From: an uncultured Oscillospiraceae bacterium | Lineage (GTDB): Bacteria; Bacillota; Clostridia; Oscillospirales; Oscillospiraceae | Reading direction: 5' to 3' | NCBI GenBank assembly: GCA_910587785.1 | Contig: CAJUOA010000033.1 | Coordinates: 1-27,884, forward strand | DNA length: 27,884 nt | Shown here: one piece after another, positions 21,515-27,881 of the stretch | How positions within the stretch are numbered: the stretch's first letter is position 1 | Layout of the letters: each line of letters begins with the position of its first letter | Translations under genes and position numbers: made by a program | The notes under the pieces: generated by a model | The model's input: only the letters and a program-made list of their open reading frames with translations | The model's database searches: none | Told to the model about the DNA's origin: nothing

Positions 21515-21580
21515 TTTCCTATCGGTTTAAAAAGATGGAAGCTCCTATAAGATAAAGGTAGAAATATCTTGGAGGCTTAT

Positions 21581-21907
21581 ATGGAGCTGGATTACACGGT
21601 AATTGGCAAAAATATCGCCCGACGAAGGAAAAAGCTGGGATTGAAACAAGCGGAAGTGGAAGAGATGGCGGATATTGGGCAGAAATATCTTACCAACATC
21701 GAGCGCGCCGTGTCCATCCCCTCCATAGAGGTCGTCATGCGTCTTGCTGCCGCCCTGGACACCACGCCGGATGAATTCCTGGTGGGCGCGGCCCGGCACG
21801 AGAACGAGGAGTGGAGGAGCGTGGCGGAGCTCCTGCGCAAGATGGACGGGAAACAGCTGGATTTAGCCCGGAGTTTCCTGACATGGCTGACGGGACAGAC
21901 CCTGTGA
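21581..21907 (+). CDS. XRE-family helix-turn-helix regulator
   Basis: Regulator of 108 residues. The start at 21581 is set by TTGGAGG 6 bases upstream. Residues about 8-62 are a classical HTH_3: IGKNIARRRKKLGLKQAEVEEMADIG, then KYLTNIERAVSIPSIEVVMRLAAAL, followed by DTTPDEFLVG; a short C-terminal helix pair follows. It is divergent from the gene at 21428. The 10-mer TATAAGATAA upstream of it (21546-21555) also occurs in the operator region of the other XRE gene (20672-20681). Confidence 0.9.
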   Translation: MELDYTVIGKNIARRRKKLGLKQAEVEEMADIGQKYLTNIERAVSIPSIEVVMRLAAALDTTPDEFLVGAARHENEEWRSVAELLRKMDGKQLDLARSFLTWLTGQTL

Positions 21908-22018
21908 GAACAAAAAAACGTCCGGCGGGCGCTTTTGCACCGCGCCCCGTCAAGAGGACAGAGAAAAAATATAGAGATTTTTAAGGAATGGGTGACAGCG
22001 GAAGCTGCTGCCCATTCT

Positions 22019-22441
22019 TTATGCGGCTGTGGCCAAACAGTGCTTTTCCATGGGCGTCAGGACGCCAAGATTGCGCTGGACTCGGCGGGTGTTGTAGTAA
22101 TGAATATAGCTGTGGATCATCAGAACAAGCTGGTTTTTGCCGGTAAATCTCTTCACATAAGCCACGATCCGTCTGTCATACAAGTCCAGAATGGCGCTGA
22201 GGTAGACCTTGTGGACTGTAATGCCCTCATACCACTTGAACTCAGTCACATCGCTCAGCCACTTCTCGTTGGGCTTGTCTGCATGAAATTGCCGGTTCAG
22301 GATATTCTCCGTAGTAAACTGGGGATTCTTAGCAGATCTGGTACAGCCATGGTTGCTGTACTTGATGGTAGATTTGATGTTCCTCTAGCTTTTGATACAT
22401 CTCATCTTTTCTTCTACGCTTACCTTTAATCTCCTGGACAT
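22019..22441 (-). pseudogene. IS3-family transposase remnant (OrfA start joined to OrfB pieces)
   Basis: Reading on the minus strand from an ATG at 22441, the first 18 codons (MSRRLKVSVEEKMRCIKS) look like the start of an OrfA, then a TAG stop, then in the same frame OrfB sequence: NPQFTTENILNRQFHADKPNEKW, DVTEFKWYEGITVHKVYLSA, LDLYDRRIVAYV. After this the catalytic core is deleted and the frame jumps to the OrfB end (HSYIHYYNTRRVQRNLGV, LTPMEKH). At least two internal deletions and one stop make it inactive. Only the short end pieces of an IS150-like element remain; a weak TGAGACAG/CTGTCTCTCA inverted repeat lies at 22457-22490. Confidence 0.82.
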
Positions 22442-22506
22442 AGCTACTCCCCCTATGTGAGACAGGTTTTCTTCTTTCTCTGTCTCTCATAAGGGGAGCA
22501 TATCAG

Positions 22507-22634
22507 GTGGTCTTCCGGCTCCAGTCCCACGCAAAGGAACAGGCCAAATGGAATGAAATTCGCGGCTTGAAGCGGTCCATGGCCGAGCTGGCGGCGCGGG
22601 GCGTGACAGTTTCTCTGGCAGAGCTGCATGACAT
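22507..22634 (+). other. Unidentified protein-coding fragment
   Basis: An open frame gives VFRLQSHAKEQAKWNEIRG, LKRSMAELAARGVTVSLAEL and a few more residues, which read like the interior or end of a helical protein rather than noise. I do not recognise the family. It lies between IS3 and IS30 remnants, so it is probably a scrap left by a mobile element. Confidence 0.35.
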
Positions 22635-22790
22635 ATGGAATGGTCTATGGACCGGCTTATCCGCCGCTTCTTCCCGAAGGGGGACAAACTTTGGCGAGGT
22701 GACAAGGGAGAAGGTGGAAGAGGCGGAACTGAGGGTGAACGACTGCCCAAGGAGATCGCCTGGAATGAGTACAAATGCTCTAACCGGGCG
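22635..22790 (+). pseudogene. IS30-family transposase C-terminal fragment, frameshifted
   Basis: One frame reads MDRLIRRFFPKG and the next frame continues TNFGEVTREKVEEAELRVND and CPRR. Together these match the end of IS30-type transposases, where (N)xLIRRFFPKGTDF is followed by a helix and NxxPRKILGW. A frameshift lies near 22680-22690 and the N-terminal two thirds are missing. Confidence 0.68.
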
Positions 22791-22811
22791 AGAAGATCCC
22801 GCCCGGTTAGA
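22779..22811 (+). terminator. Hairpin at the end of the IS30 remnant
   Basis: TCTAACCGGGCG (22779-22790) pairs perfectly with 22800-22811 around a 9-base loop; the + strand then reads ttgttgtgcctgttttgttg. A terminator-like structure. Confidence 0.6.
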
Positions 22812-22925
22812 TTGTTGTGCCTGTTTTGTTGTGATACAGCCAAAATGTCACGGACTGTTCGGTTGGTTTGCAGATGATCCTGTTTTACTGTAGATTTTTT
22901 TCGACGTTTGGTTCTTCCGGCGAAA

Positions 22926-24653
22926 TCACTTCTTGAGGGTGTCCACCCACTCGCCGTACTTCTTGATGTTGGCGTCCCGCTCCGCGGCGTCCGCGCCCTT
23001 GGTGAGGATGTAGACCTTGATCTTGGGCTCGGTGCCGGAGGGGCGCACGATGATGGAGGTGCCGTCGGCCAGCTCGAAGCGGAGCACGTTGGAGCCGGTC
23101 AGCTCCATGGTGCTCTTCGCGCCGGTGGCGCAGTCGGTGACGCTGCCGTCGGAGTAGTCCTTGAACTGGACCACCTTCACGCCGCTGATCTCCGCCGGAG
23201 GGGTCTCCCGCAGGGTCTTCATGAGCTTTGCCATGTCCGCCAGGCCGTCCAGGCCGGGCATGACCAGGTTGTGGGTCTTCTCGCCGTAGTACCCGTGCTT
23301 GGCATAGAGTGCCTGGAGGGCGTCCAGGACGGTCATGCCCTTGGCGTAGTAGTGGGCGGCCATCTCGGTGAGGAGCAGGGAGGCGGTGACGGCGTCCTTG
23401 TCCCGGACGAAGTCGCCCAGCATGTAGCCGTAGCTCTCCTCGTAGGAGAAGACCACGGTGCCCTCGCCGGAGCCCTCCAGGGCGTTCTTCTTCTCGGCGA
23501 TGAACTTAAAGCCGGTGAAGGTGTCGTAGCACTTGGCCCCGTAGCTCTCGGCCACGGCCTTGGCCATCTCGGTGGTGACGATGGTCTTCAGGGCCACAGG
23601 GTTCTTGGGAAGCTTGCCGGTGCGCTCCATGGCCCCCAGCAGGTAGTCCAGGAGGACCACGCCGGTCTGGTTGCCGGTCATGACCTTGTACTCGCCGTCC
23701 TTGTCCCGGACCATGATGCCCACCCGGTCGCTGTCCGGGTCGGTGCCCAGGATGAAGTCCACGTCGTTCTGCTTGGCGAGGTCCACGGCCAGGTAGAAGC
23801 CCTCGGGGTTCTCAGGGTTGGGGGACTTGACGGTGGGGAAATTGCCGTCGATCTTCATCTGCTCCGGCTCGCAGAGGAGGTGCTTGATCCCGGCCCGCTT
23901 AAGGGCCTCGGGCACCAGGGCGTGGCCGCAGCCGTGGAAGGGGGTATAGACCAGCTTGAACCGGTCCGCCACAGCGGGGATGGCCTCGGTGTCGGTGACC
24001 ATGGCCATGACTTCCTTGAGGAAGGCCTCATCGGTCTCCGCGCCCATGACGGTGATCGTGCCGTTCTTGACGGCCTCGTCATAGGGCATGGTGGTGATGC
24101 CGGTGAAGATGTCGATCTTCTCCAGCTCCTTGGCAATGGCGGAGGCGTGCTGGGGCGGGAGCTGGGCCCCGTCCTCCCAGTAGACCTTGTAGCCGTTGTA
24201 CTCCTTGGGGTTGTGGCTTGCGGTGACGTTGATGCCCGCCTGACAGCCGTAGTGGCGCACGGCGAAGCTCAGCTCCGGGGTGGGGCGCAGGGACTCGAAG
24301 ATGCGCACCTTGATGCCGTTGGCGGCGCAGACCTCGGCCGCAGCCCGGGCGAAGTCCATGCCGTTGAGCCGGCAGTCCATGCAGATGGCCACGCCCCGCT
24401 CCTTGGCCTTCTCGCCCTCGGCGCAGATGACGTTGGCGAACGCCTGGGTGGTGTGCCGGATGACGTAGATGTTCATATGGTGCAGGCCCATGGCCATGGT
24501 GCCCCGCAGGCCTGCGGTGCCGAACTCCAGGGGGCCGTAGAACCGGCTCTCAATCTCCTTGGGGTCGTCCTTGATGGCCTCCAGCTCAGCGCGCTCCGCC
24601 TCCGTCAGCACGCTGCTGTTCAGCCACTTCTCATATTCCTTACGGTAGTCCAT
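22926..24653 (-). CDS. pgcA: Phosphoglucomutase/phosphomannomutase (PgcA type)
   Basis: Alpha-D-phosphohexomutase of 575 residues that interconverts glucose-1- and glucose-6-phosphate, feeding UDP-glucose, glycogen and cell-wall polymers. The four signatures are in order: the phosphoserine loop NVTASHNPKEYNGYK with Ser146, the metal loop GTDPDSDRVG, the sugar-specificity loop FSYEESYGYMLGDF, and the C-terminal phosphate-binding RPSGTEPKIKVY. Length fits the PgcA/GlmM-like long bacterial PGM. AGGAGG precedes the ATG and a promoter lies at 24699-24727. It stands alone between two mobile-element scrapyards. Confidence 0.96.
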   Translation of the reverse strand: MDYRKEYEKWLNSSVLTEAERAELEAIKDDPKEIESRFYGPLEFGTAGLRGTMAMGLHHMNIYVIRHTTQAFANVICAEGEKAKERGVAICMDCRLNGMDFARAAAEVCAANGIKVRIFESLRPTPELSFAVRHYGCQAGINVTASHNPKEYNGYKVYWEDGAQLPPQHASAIAKELEKIDIFTGITTMPYDEAVKNGTITVMGAETDEAFLKEVMAMVTDTEAIPAVADRFKLVYTPFHGCGHALVPEALKRAGIKHLLCEPEQMKIDGNFPTVKSPNPENPEGFYLAVDLAKQNDVDFILGTDPDSDRVGIMVRDKDGEYKVMTGNQTGVVLLDYLLGAMERTGKLPKNPVALKTIVTTEMAKAVAESYGAKCYDTFTGFKFIAEKKNALEGSGEGTVVFSYEESYGYMLGDFVRDKDAVTASLLLTEMAAHYYAKGMTVLDALQALYAKHGYYGEKTHNLVMPGLDGLADMAKLMKTLRETPPAEISGVKVVQFKDYSDGSVTDCATGAKSTMELTGSNVLRFELADGTSIIVRPSGTEPKIKVYILTKGADAAERDANIKKYGEWVDTLKK

Positions 24654-24698
24654 TGGTATCGTCCTCCTAGTATTGTAAATGGGGGTTCGTCTTTGTCT

Positions 24699-24727
24699 AT
24701 TGTAACAATTTTTCCAGCAGAACGCAA
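24699..24727 (-). promoter_or_regulatory. Promoter of the phosphoglucomutase gene
   Basis: On the minus strand TTGCGT (24722-24727), 17 bases, TACAAT (24699-24704). Confidence 0.65.
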
Positions 24728-24771
24728 GGGGAAATGGGAAAAACTGTGCAGAATTGTGGGAGCGCCTGACA

Positions 24772-24859
24772 CGGGGGCTTCGCGCCCCCGGACCCCCGGC
24801 TACTTTTTCCGCGTGGAAAAAGTAGCCAAAAAGACGCTCAAGAAACGTAGTTTCTTGAG
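24772..24859. repeat. Double-hairpin element, copy B (with an extra GC hairpin)
   Basis: Three hairpins in a row: CGGGGGC/GCCCCCG (24772-24778 with 24784-24790), a perfect 13-bp stem GGCTACTTTTTCC (24798-24810 with 24815-24827), and CTCAAGAAAC-gta-GTTTCTTGAG (24837-24859). The last two have the same layout, including an A-rich linker and a GAAAC-nnn-GTTTC core, as the element at 20196-20269. It lies upstream of the phosphoglucomutase promoter. Confidence 0.7.
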
Positions 24860-24871
24860 GATCTTCCTTGA

Positions 24872-25333
24872 TTACGGGGGGTATTGATTTGCGCTACGAC
24901 CTGTTTGTCTGGTTTTTCTCAATTCCTGCCCTGGGCCGATGCCGCTCAAATCGCTGGAACCACTCCCTGGCCCTACGGTGCCTATCGTTGGGTTCGCCTC
25001 CGAGAAGCGCGATTCTTTGGAGAGACTGCCGGGCCACCGGCACAGTGCGGGCGATACTGCCCATCCATTTGTGGGGTGCGGCAGCCCGATGCACCGCCCT
25101 ATCGTAAACCTCTCATAAATTGGCTGCCAGTAGATTCCCGTGCTTTCCATGGCGATATGGTGGCATCCCGCCTCCAGCCCCCAATCCCGCAGTTTCTTCA
25201 TTTCCGGAACCAGTGTGCTGAAAGAACGAATCTCAATTTCCGGGCAGGTGCCGAGTTCTCCCTTTGCAAGGCAGGCAACGATGATGTCTCGACGGACATC
25301 CAATCCCATGGCACAAGTTAAGATATCTTGCAT
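24872..25333 (-). pseudogene. IS110-family transposase, N-terminal fragment
   Basis: The start at 25333 has GGAGGGAGCGCT just before the ATG. Residues 1-75 are the RuvC-like DEDD domain of IS110 transposases: MGLDVRRDIIVACLAKGELG with the first aspartate, then EIEIRSFSTLVPEMKKL and HHIAMESTGIYWQPIYE with the glutamate. After about residue 76 (near 25108) the sequence no longer fits the family and the frame runs out in unrelated residues, so the second half, including the catalytic serine domain, is gone. The remaining stretch 24872-25108 is unassigned. Confidence 0.75.
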
Positions 25334-25359
25334 AGCGCTCCCTCCTGTAGATGACGCAG

Positions 25360-25403
25360 GCTGGGAATTGCCCGGGTGGGTATCCGAACTTTGCTACCCC
25401 AGC
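25360..25403. other. Structured non-coding leader of the IS110 fragment
   Basis: GCTGGG (25360-25365) and CCCAGC (25398-25403) can pair, enclosing a smaller GGTA/TACC stem, in the non-coding stretch just upstream of the transposase start. In IS110 elements this region encodes the bridge RNA. The structure fits that idea only loosely; no target or donor loop can be assigned from one degraded copy. Confidence 0.3.
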
Positions 25404-25425
25404 TGTGATGGCCTTTCATGAGGCG

Positions 25426-25466
25426 TTGAATACTGAATAGCAGCCGTCAGAGAGATACCTGCCGCA
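25426..25466 (+). repeat. 41-bp direct repeat, left copy
   Basis: Identical to 27841-27881 except one base (t against a, sixth position). It sits between the IS110 leader and the conjugative-element relic. The shared core includes CTGAATAGCAGCCGTCAG and ends CCTGCCGCA. Confidence 0.9.
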
Positions 25467-25622
25467 AAGGATAGTGTGCCACGATACGAGCGCGCCCTTT
25501 GTTCAATCAGCGCACAGCGCCGGCAGAGAAAACCCGGCCAGAGTGGGGCGGGGAACCGTATGGCGGTTTGCGTTACATATCCCGATTATTCGGGGTGTGA
25601 ATTTTCAAAGGAGGAAACGCCT

Positions 25623-25952
25623 ATGTATCATACTCAGGAAAAAACGCCGGGGGAGGTGCCGCCTATTCTTTTTCGGCTGGTGGCCTTTATGGAGGAGCGG
25701 CGGGAGTGGTCGGGGATGGCCACCGAATTGCTGACGCAGATGGGGGAAACGGACACCGCGCCCAACGTCATCACAAAGCTGCTGAACGAGTACCACGCCA
25801 CCGTCCTGCGCCAGAACAACGTCCGCTATGTGTACCGCCGCACCAGGGCGGGGCGGCGCATCGTCCTTTCGAGGGGTGACGGCGTTGACAGCGGTGACGG
25901 CTTATCCGGGATGCCGTCAGCGAGGGAAACAGCCGTCAACCCCGTCCTGTGA
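25623..25952 (+). CDS. Small protein like the C-terminal domain of ICE replication proteins
   Basis: Protein of 109 residues with an AAAGGAGG site 8 bases before the ATG. The segment ERREWSGMATELLTQMGE, then PNVITKLLNEYHATVLRQNN and VRYVYRRTRAGRRIVLSRGD, resembles the winged-helix C-terminal domain found at the end of primase/RepA-type ATPases of clostridial conjugative elements. As a free-standing gene it may be real or the tail of a larger one. The final 25 residues run into the repeat sequence that flanks oriT. Function unknown. Confidence 0.55.
   Translation: MYHTQEKTPGEVPPILFRLVAFMEERREWSGMATELLTQMGETDTAPNVITKLLNEYHATVLRQNNVRYVYRRTRAGRRIVLSRGDGVDSGDGLSGMPSARETAVNPVL
25885..25901 (+). 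repeat. 17-bp inverted repeat, left arm (flanking oriT)
   Basis: TTGACAGCGGTGACGGC here is the exact reverse complement of 26123-26139. Similarity continues outward of the exact match on the side facing oriT (TTAT...GGGATGC), interrupted by a 9-bp duplication of CGGTGACGG in the right arm. Short GTGACGG units also repeat nearby. Confidence 0.85.
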
Positions 25953-26017
25953 CCCGGAGGGTCACGCGGGACGCAGCCCCGCAAAAAGGGAGTCCAGAGG
26001 GAACGTCTGGCACACGG

Positions 26018-26047
26018 CCTTGCTTGCAAGGTGTAGTGTGTTACACC
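26018..26047 (+). other. oriT: Origin of transfer (oriT) of MobV/pMV158 type
   Basis: The core TAGTGTGTTA at 26034-26043 is identical to the nick region reported for pMV158 MobM (cut between GTGTG and TTA, here between 26040 and 26041). It is embedded in the inverted repeat GGTGTA-gtgtgt-TACACC (26030-26047), and next to it lies CCTTGC-tt-GCAAGG (26018-26031). This is the layout of MobV oriT sites, 150 bp upstream of a MobV relaxase gene start. Nick position is by analogy. Confidence 0.8.
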
Positions 26048-26122
26048 CCTGCACCATGCGTTTCCGGGGTGTTCTCCCGCCAGGGTGACAGCGGCGGGGG
26101 GCATCCCCAAATAACCGTCACC

Positions 26123-26139
26123 GCCGTCACCGCTGTCAA
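26123..26139 (-). repeat. 17-bp inverted repeat, right arm (flanking oriT)
   Basis: Exact reverse complement of 25885-25901; the two arms are 221 bp apart and enclose the oriT core near the middle. Confidence 0.85.
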
Positions 26140-26194
26140 CCTGACGGGCGGAAGCCCCCCGGTCTGCCCACACATTTCGATTGGAGGGATGACC

Positions 26195-26585
26195 ATGCCC
26201 TATGCGATATTGCGCTTCCAGAAGCGCAAGGCCGGTTCCGTCGCGGCCTGTGAACGCCACAACGAGCGGAAGAAAGAAGCGTACAAAAGCAACCCGGATA
26301 TTGACATGGAGCGTTCCAGGGAGAATTATCATCTTGTCCCCCCACCCCGGTACACCTACAAAAAGGAAATCAACCGCAAGACAGGGGCGGCGGGGTGCCG
26401 GGTACGCCGGGACAGCGTGATGCTGGTGGAAACGCTCATCACCGCGTCCCCGGAGTTTATGAACAGTCTACCACCGGCGGAGCAGAGGGCCTTATTTTGC
26501 GGCGGCGCTGGACTTTGTCTCCGGGCGTGTCGGAAAACAGAATATCATCTCCGCCGTAGTGCATATGGACGAGACAACGCCCCAT
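26195..26585 (+). pseudogene. MobV-family relaxase, N-terminal part, frameshifted and truncated
   Basis: The start at 26195 follows TTGGAGG at 7 bases. Residues 1-95 are intact: MPYAILRFQKRKAGSVAACE, HNERKKEAYKSNPDID, and DSVMLVETLITASPEFMNSL, the usual MobV opening. Near 26492 an extra T shifts the frame; in the new frame the protein continues YFAAALDFVSGRVGKQNIIS and AVVHMDETTPH, which contains the HxDExxPH metal-binding histidines. Immediately after that histidine (26583-26585) the relaxase stops matching and a membrane-protein sequence begins. It cannot make a working relaxase. It is the cis partner of the oriT at 26018-26047. Confidence 0.88.
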
Positions 26586-26768
26586 ACCCTACTCTTTTCC
26601 CTGATCCGGGCCATCGGCCTGATCCTGCTGGGCTTCGGCATCCTCCAGCTGGGCCTGTCCCTCAAGAGCCACGACCCCTCCCCGCGCGCCAACGGTATGC
26701 TCACCATCGCCGACGGTATCGTGATCACCTTTACCCGTGAGATCCTCACCCTCATCACGGGCGGATGA
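26586..26768 (+). pseudogene. VirB2/Maff2-like small conjugation membrane protein, 5'-truncated
   Basis: In frame with the shifted relaxase, the sequence reads TLLFSLIRAIGLILLGFGIL, LSLKSHDPSPRANGMLT and GIVITFTREILTLITGG: two hydrophobic helices with a polar turn, as in the small pilin-like (VirB2) proteins that precede VirB6 genes in clostridial ICEs. Its own start codon is missing, lost in the deletion that fused it to the relaxase. The naming is by shape and neighbours. Confidence 0.6.
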
Positions 26769-26773
26769 GGAAA

Positions 26774-26807
26774 GCCAAGGGCGGGGTTCAATATCCCCGC
26801 CCTTGGC
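26774..26807. terminator. 13-bp perfect hairpin between VirB2-like and toxin genes
   Basis: GCCAAGGGCGGGG (26774-26786) and its complement (26795-26807), loop of 8. On the minus strand it is followed by tttcctc, on + by cctttac. It probably serves both converging genes. Confidence 0.65.
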
Positions 26808-26809
26808 CT

Positions 26810-27112
26810 TTACAAGAGGGAACTGTAATCCCTTCGCCCGTAAATGATACGCCGAATCTGCACTGTATCCCCGGCCACCACGTAGAAAACAAGGTATTTT
26901 TCAACAAGCAGGCAGCGGTAGCCTTTTGCGGCCAGAGCTAAATCTCTGGGATGTGGGCAGCGCTCCGGCATATGGGACAGGCTGGCGATCTGCTCCGTTA
27001 GAAGGTCATAGTACCGCAGGGCAGCGTCAGGGGAAAGTGTGTTCAGATAGTCAACAATGTCCAGCAAGTCCTGCTTTGCCGCAGGGTAGATTTTAACCTT
27101 ATAGCTTTCCAT
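26810..27112 (-). CDS. RelE/ParE-family toxin
   Basis: Toxin of 100 residues. The start at 27112 opens with MESYKVKIYPAAKQDLLDIV, the standard RelE/ParE beginning (strand, then helix), followed by LTEQIASLSHMPERCP, a central RCLLVEKYLVFYVVAGDTVQIRRIIYGRRDY that contains the basic and aromatic residues of the fold's beta sheet. Members either cut mRNA in the ribosome or poison gyrase; the sequence does not settle which. It overlaps the antitoxin gene by 14 bp. Confidence 0.9.
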   Translation of the reverse strand: MESYKVKIYPAAKQDLLDIVDYLNTLSPDAALRYYDLLTEQIASLSHMPERCPHPRDLALAAKGYRCLLVEKYLVFYVVAGDTVQIRRIIYGRRDYSSLL

Positions 27113-27371
27113 GCACACGCTCCCGCATCTGACGGGCAACAGTCTGGAAGTCCTCGCCCTCGGCACCGGAGGCGATCTCCTGTTCAGCGACAGCCAGTTT
27201 GCCGTACAGGTCAATGATGGCCTGCTGGCGCTCGTATTCCTCAATGCTGACAACAACCATATCGCCAGTGCCGTTGCGAGTGATATAAACCGGCTCACGA
27301 GTCTGGCGGCAAAAGTCGGAAATCTCATTAGCATTATTGCGCAAATCTGAAATAGGACGAATACTTGGCAT
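27099..27371 (-). CDS. Phd/YefM-family antitoxin
   Basis: Antitoxin of 90 residues. The start at 27371 is chosen because GGAGG lies 8 bases before it. The opening MPSIRPISDLRNNANEISDF, REPVYITRNGTGDMVVVSIEEYE is the Phd/YefM signature that binds the operator, followed by a C-terminal helix that wraps the toxin (VARQMRERVHGKL). It autoregulates the operon in known systems. The promoter lies at 27395-27423. Confidence 0.92.
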   Translation of the reverse strand: MPSIRPISDLRNNANEISDFCRQTREPVYITRNGTGDMVVVSIEEYERQQAIIDLYGKLAVAEQEIASGAEGEDFQTVARQMRERVHGKL

Positions 27372-27394
27372 CAACGCCACCTCCTTCTGCCAAC

Positions 27395-27423
27395 AGTATA
27401 GCAGAATTCGGTGTAAATATCAA
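27395..27423 (-). promoter_or_regulatory. Promoter of the toxin-antitoxin operon
   Basis: On the minus strand TTGATA (27418-27423), 17 bases, TATACT (27395-27400). Confidence 0.82.
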
Positions 27424-27445
27424 CACAAATTCAGAGTGAATCGAG

Positions 27446-27700
27446 GTGATAGAAATAGGAAGCGGAAACTGGATCGTGGACAACCTCAACTCCGCCCTGG
27501 GAACCTGGAATGGGAAGCTGGCGGAGATCTGGCAGCTCCTCAGTACCACCCCGGAGGAGTTCAAGGGCGGCGGAGTCTGGACGGTCATTGAGGGCATCAA
27601 CGGCGCGCTCCAGGCCATCGGCTGCGCCCTGCTGGTGCTGTTCTTCGTCATGGGCATCGTCAAGACCTGCTCCAGCTTTACGGATGTAAAACTTTTTTAG
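27446..27700 (+). pseudogene. VirB6-like conjugal transfer membrane protein, truncated
   Basis: A GTG at 27446 opens 84 residues that match the start of the VirB6/TrbL-like channel proteins of clostridial ICEs: NSALGTWNGKLAEIWQLLST, TPEEFKGGGVW and INGALQAIGCALLVLFFVMG, then IVKTCSSFTDVK. It then stops at a TAG, whereas full proteins continue with several more membrane segments. A strong terminator follows within 60 bp, so the missing 3' part was removed by deletion. In intact elements this gene follows the VirB2-like gene; here the toxin-antitoxin pair lies between them. Confidence 0.78.
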
Positions 27701-27720
27701 AGAACATAAACAGGAAACAG

Positions 27721-27762
27721 GCGCTTGCCTTTGGCCTTTGGGCCAAGGGCAGGCGCTTTTTT
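27721..27762 (+). terminator. Strong intrinsic terminator after the truncated VirB6-like gene
   Basis: A 16-bp stem with two G-T wobbles (27721-27736 with 27741-27756), a 4-base loop and six T. Confidence 0.92.
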
Positions 27763-27840
27763 ATTTCCTCTGGAAATTTTGCGGAGTAGACTTTCAAAAC
27801 CGGCTATTCGTGAGTAAACAGATGGAACGACATTCCTCTT

Positions 27841-27881
27841 TTGAAAACTGAATAGCAGCCGTCAGAGAGATACCTGCCGCA
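27841..27881 (+). repeat. 41-bp direct repeat, right copy
   Basis: Same as 25426-25466 with one mismatch. Only three bases follow before the window ends and they differ from those after the left copy, so the repeat may end here or continue after a short difference. Confidence 0.88.

Noticed and set aside
24884..25321. Plus-strand open frame opposite the IS110 fragment
   Set aside because: No ribosome binding site and the opposite strand carries recognisable transposase motifs over part of it.
25476..25622. Longer N-terminus for the small ICE protein that starts at 25623
   Set aside because: The upstream codons have no family resemblance, and an optimal ribosome binding site directly precedes 25623.
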